A DNA stretch of 6,189 nt from Dehalococcoidia bacterium (GTDB taxonomy: Bacteria > Chloroflexota > Dehalococcoidia > JACQUA01). Position numbers and translations under genes: made by a program. Numbering within the stretch: position 1 is the first letter of the stretch; each line of letters starts with the position of its first letter. Under the pieces are notes generated by a model that was given only the letters and a program-made list of their open reading frames with translations, had not been told where the DNA came from and did not search any database. The DNA lies in contig JAUYHV010000062.1 of the NCBI GenBank assembly GCA_030689845.1, forward strand, positions 1 through 6,189. Reading direction: 5' to 3'. Shown in pieces: positions 6,098 to 6,189 of the stretch.

Positions 6098-6189
6098 ATA
6101 TTTAAAGAGCAACGCATTAACGGAAATATCCGCGCCAAGGAGGTGCGCCTTATTGGTGCTGCCGGTGAACAACTCGGAGTAGTTGCAAT
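6098..6189 (+). CDS. infC: Translation initiation factor IF-3, N-terminal part, probable non-AUG start
   Basis: The frame reads FKEQRINGNIRAKEVRLIG then AAGEQLGVVA to the window end. The RIN..IRAKEVRLI..(D/E)GEQLG block is the hallmark N-terminus of bacterial IF-3, which prevents 30S-50S association and proofreads the start codon and initiator tRNA. Upstream in frame there is a TAG at 6080-6082, and between it and the conserved block no ATG, GTG, TTG or CTG. Candidate starts are ATA at 6098 (chosen: it gives a typical short leader before RINGNIR) and ATT at 6116. The first in-frame GTG (6143) would remove the conserved block. AGGGG at 6081-6085 is a possible ribosome binding site, 12 bp from the ATA; AGAGAG at 6089-6094 is another. 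Infrequent starts are well known for infC and underlie its autoregulation. infC identity is secure; the exact start is not. Confidence 0.88.
   Translation, partial: MFKEQRINGNIRAKEVRLIGAAGEQLGVVA

Overview
The window looks like a chromosomal segment of an anaerobic, spore-former-type Firmicute, probably Clostridia in the Peptococcaceae/Desulfotomaculum neighbourhood. This rests on strong AGGAGG-type ribosome binding sites, flavin and ferredoxin redox genes of an anaerobic kind, and the character of the infC start at the right edge. It is an inference; the dispersed palindromic repeats seen here also occur in many other phyla, so the taxon is not proven.

Layout, left to right, all genes on the + strand: (1) the last 54 codons of a small GIY-YIG nuclease-family gene (to 166), followed at once by a 20-bp palindrome; (2) two tandem, clearly paralogous FAD-dependent oxidoreductases of the phytoene-dehydrogenase-like COG1233 / PYROXD2 / RetSat superfamily (319-1953 and 1981-3609), 27 bp apart and each with its own ribosome binding site; (3) a 462-bp non-coding stretch (3610-4071) whose first 165 bp are packed with dispersed-repeat palindromes, and whose remainder holds no recognisable gene apart from a possible promoter just before the next gene; (4) a two-gene unit of an AprA / fumarate-reductase-like flavoprotein (4072-5733) and a 62-residue 2x[4Fe-4S] ferredoxin (5747-5935); (5) a good sigma-A-type promoter at 5996-6030 and the first ~30 codons of infC (translation initiation factor IF-3), which has no ATG, GTG, TTG or CTG in a usable place and seems to start at ATA or another rare codon.

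How the genes may work together: the flavoprotein and ferredoxin almost certainly form one enzyme. The ferredoxin resembles the ferredoxin domain of AprB, including a Trp directly after the first Cys of the second cluster motif, so electrons probably pass between the ferredoxin and the FAD. The substrate cannot be read from the sequence, and no sulfate-activation gene (sat, cysD, cysN) is in the window. The two COG1233 proteins are probably co-transcribed and may form a heteromer or act in sequence. Their substrate is unknown; carotenoid synthesis is not supported by context. infC is a housekeeping gene with its own promoter and is not functionally tied to the redox genes.

The most checkable points are the non-canonical infC start, the reduced AprAB-like pair outside a sulfate-reduction locus, the divergent tandem COG1233 pair, and a possible link between the GIY-YIG gene and the dispersed CTGGATTCCG-type palindromes.
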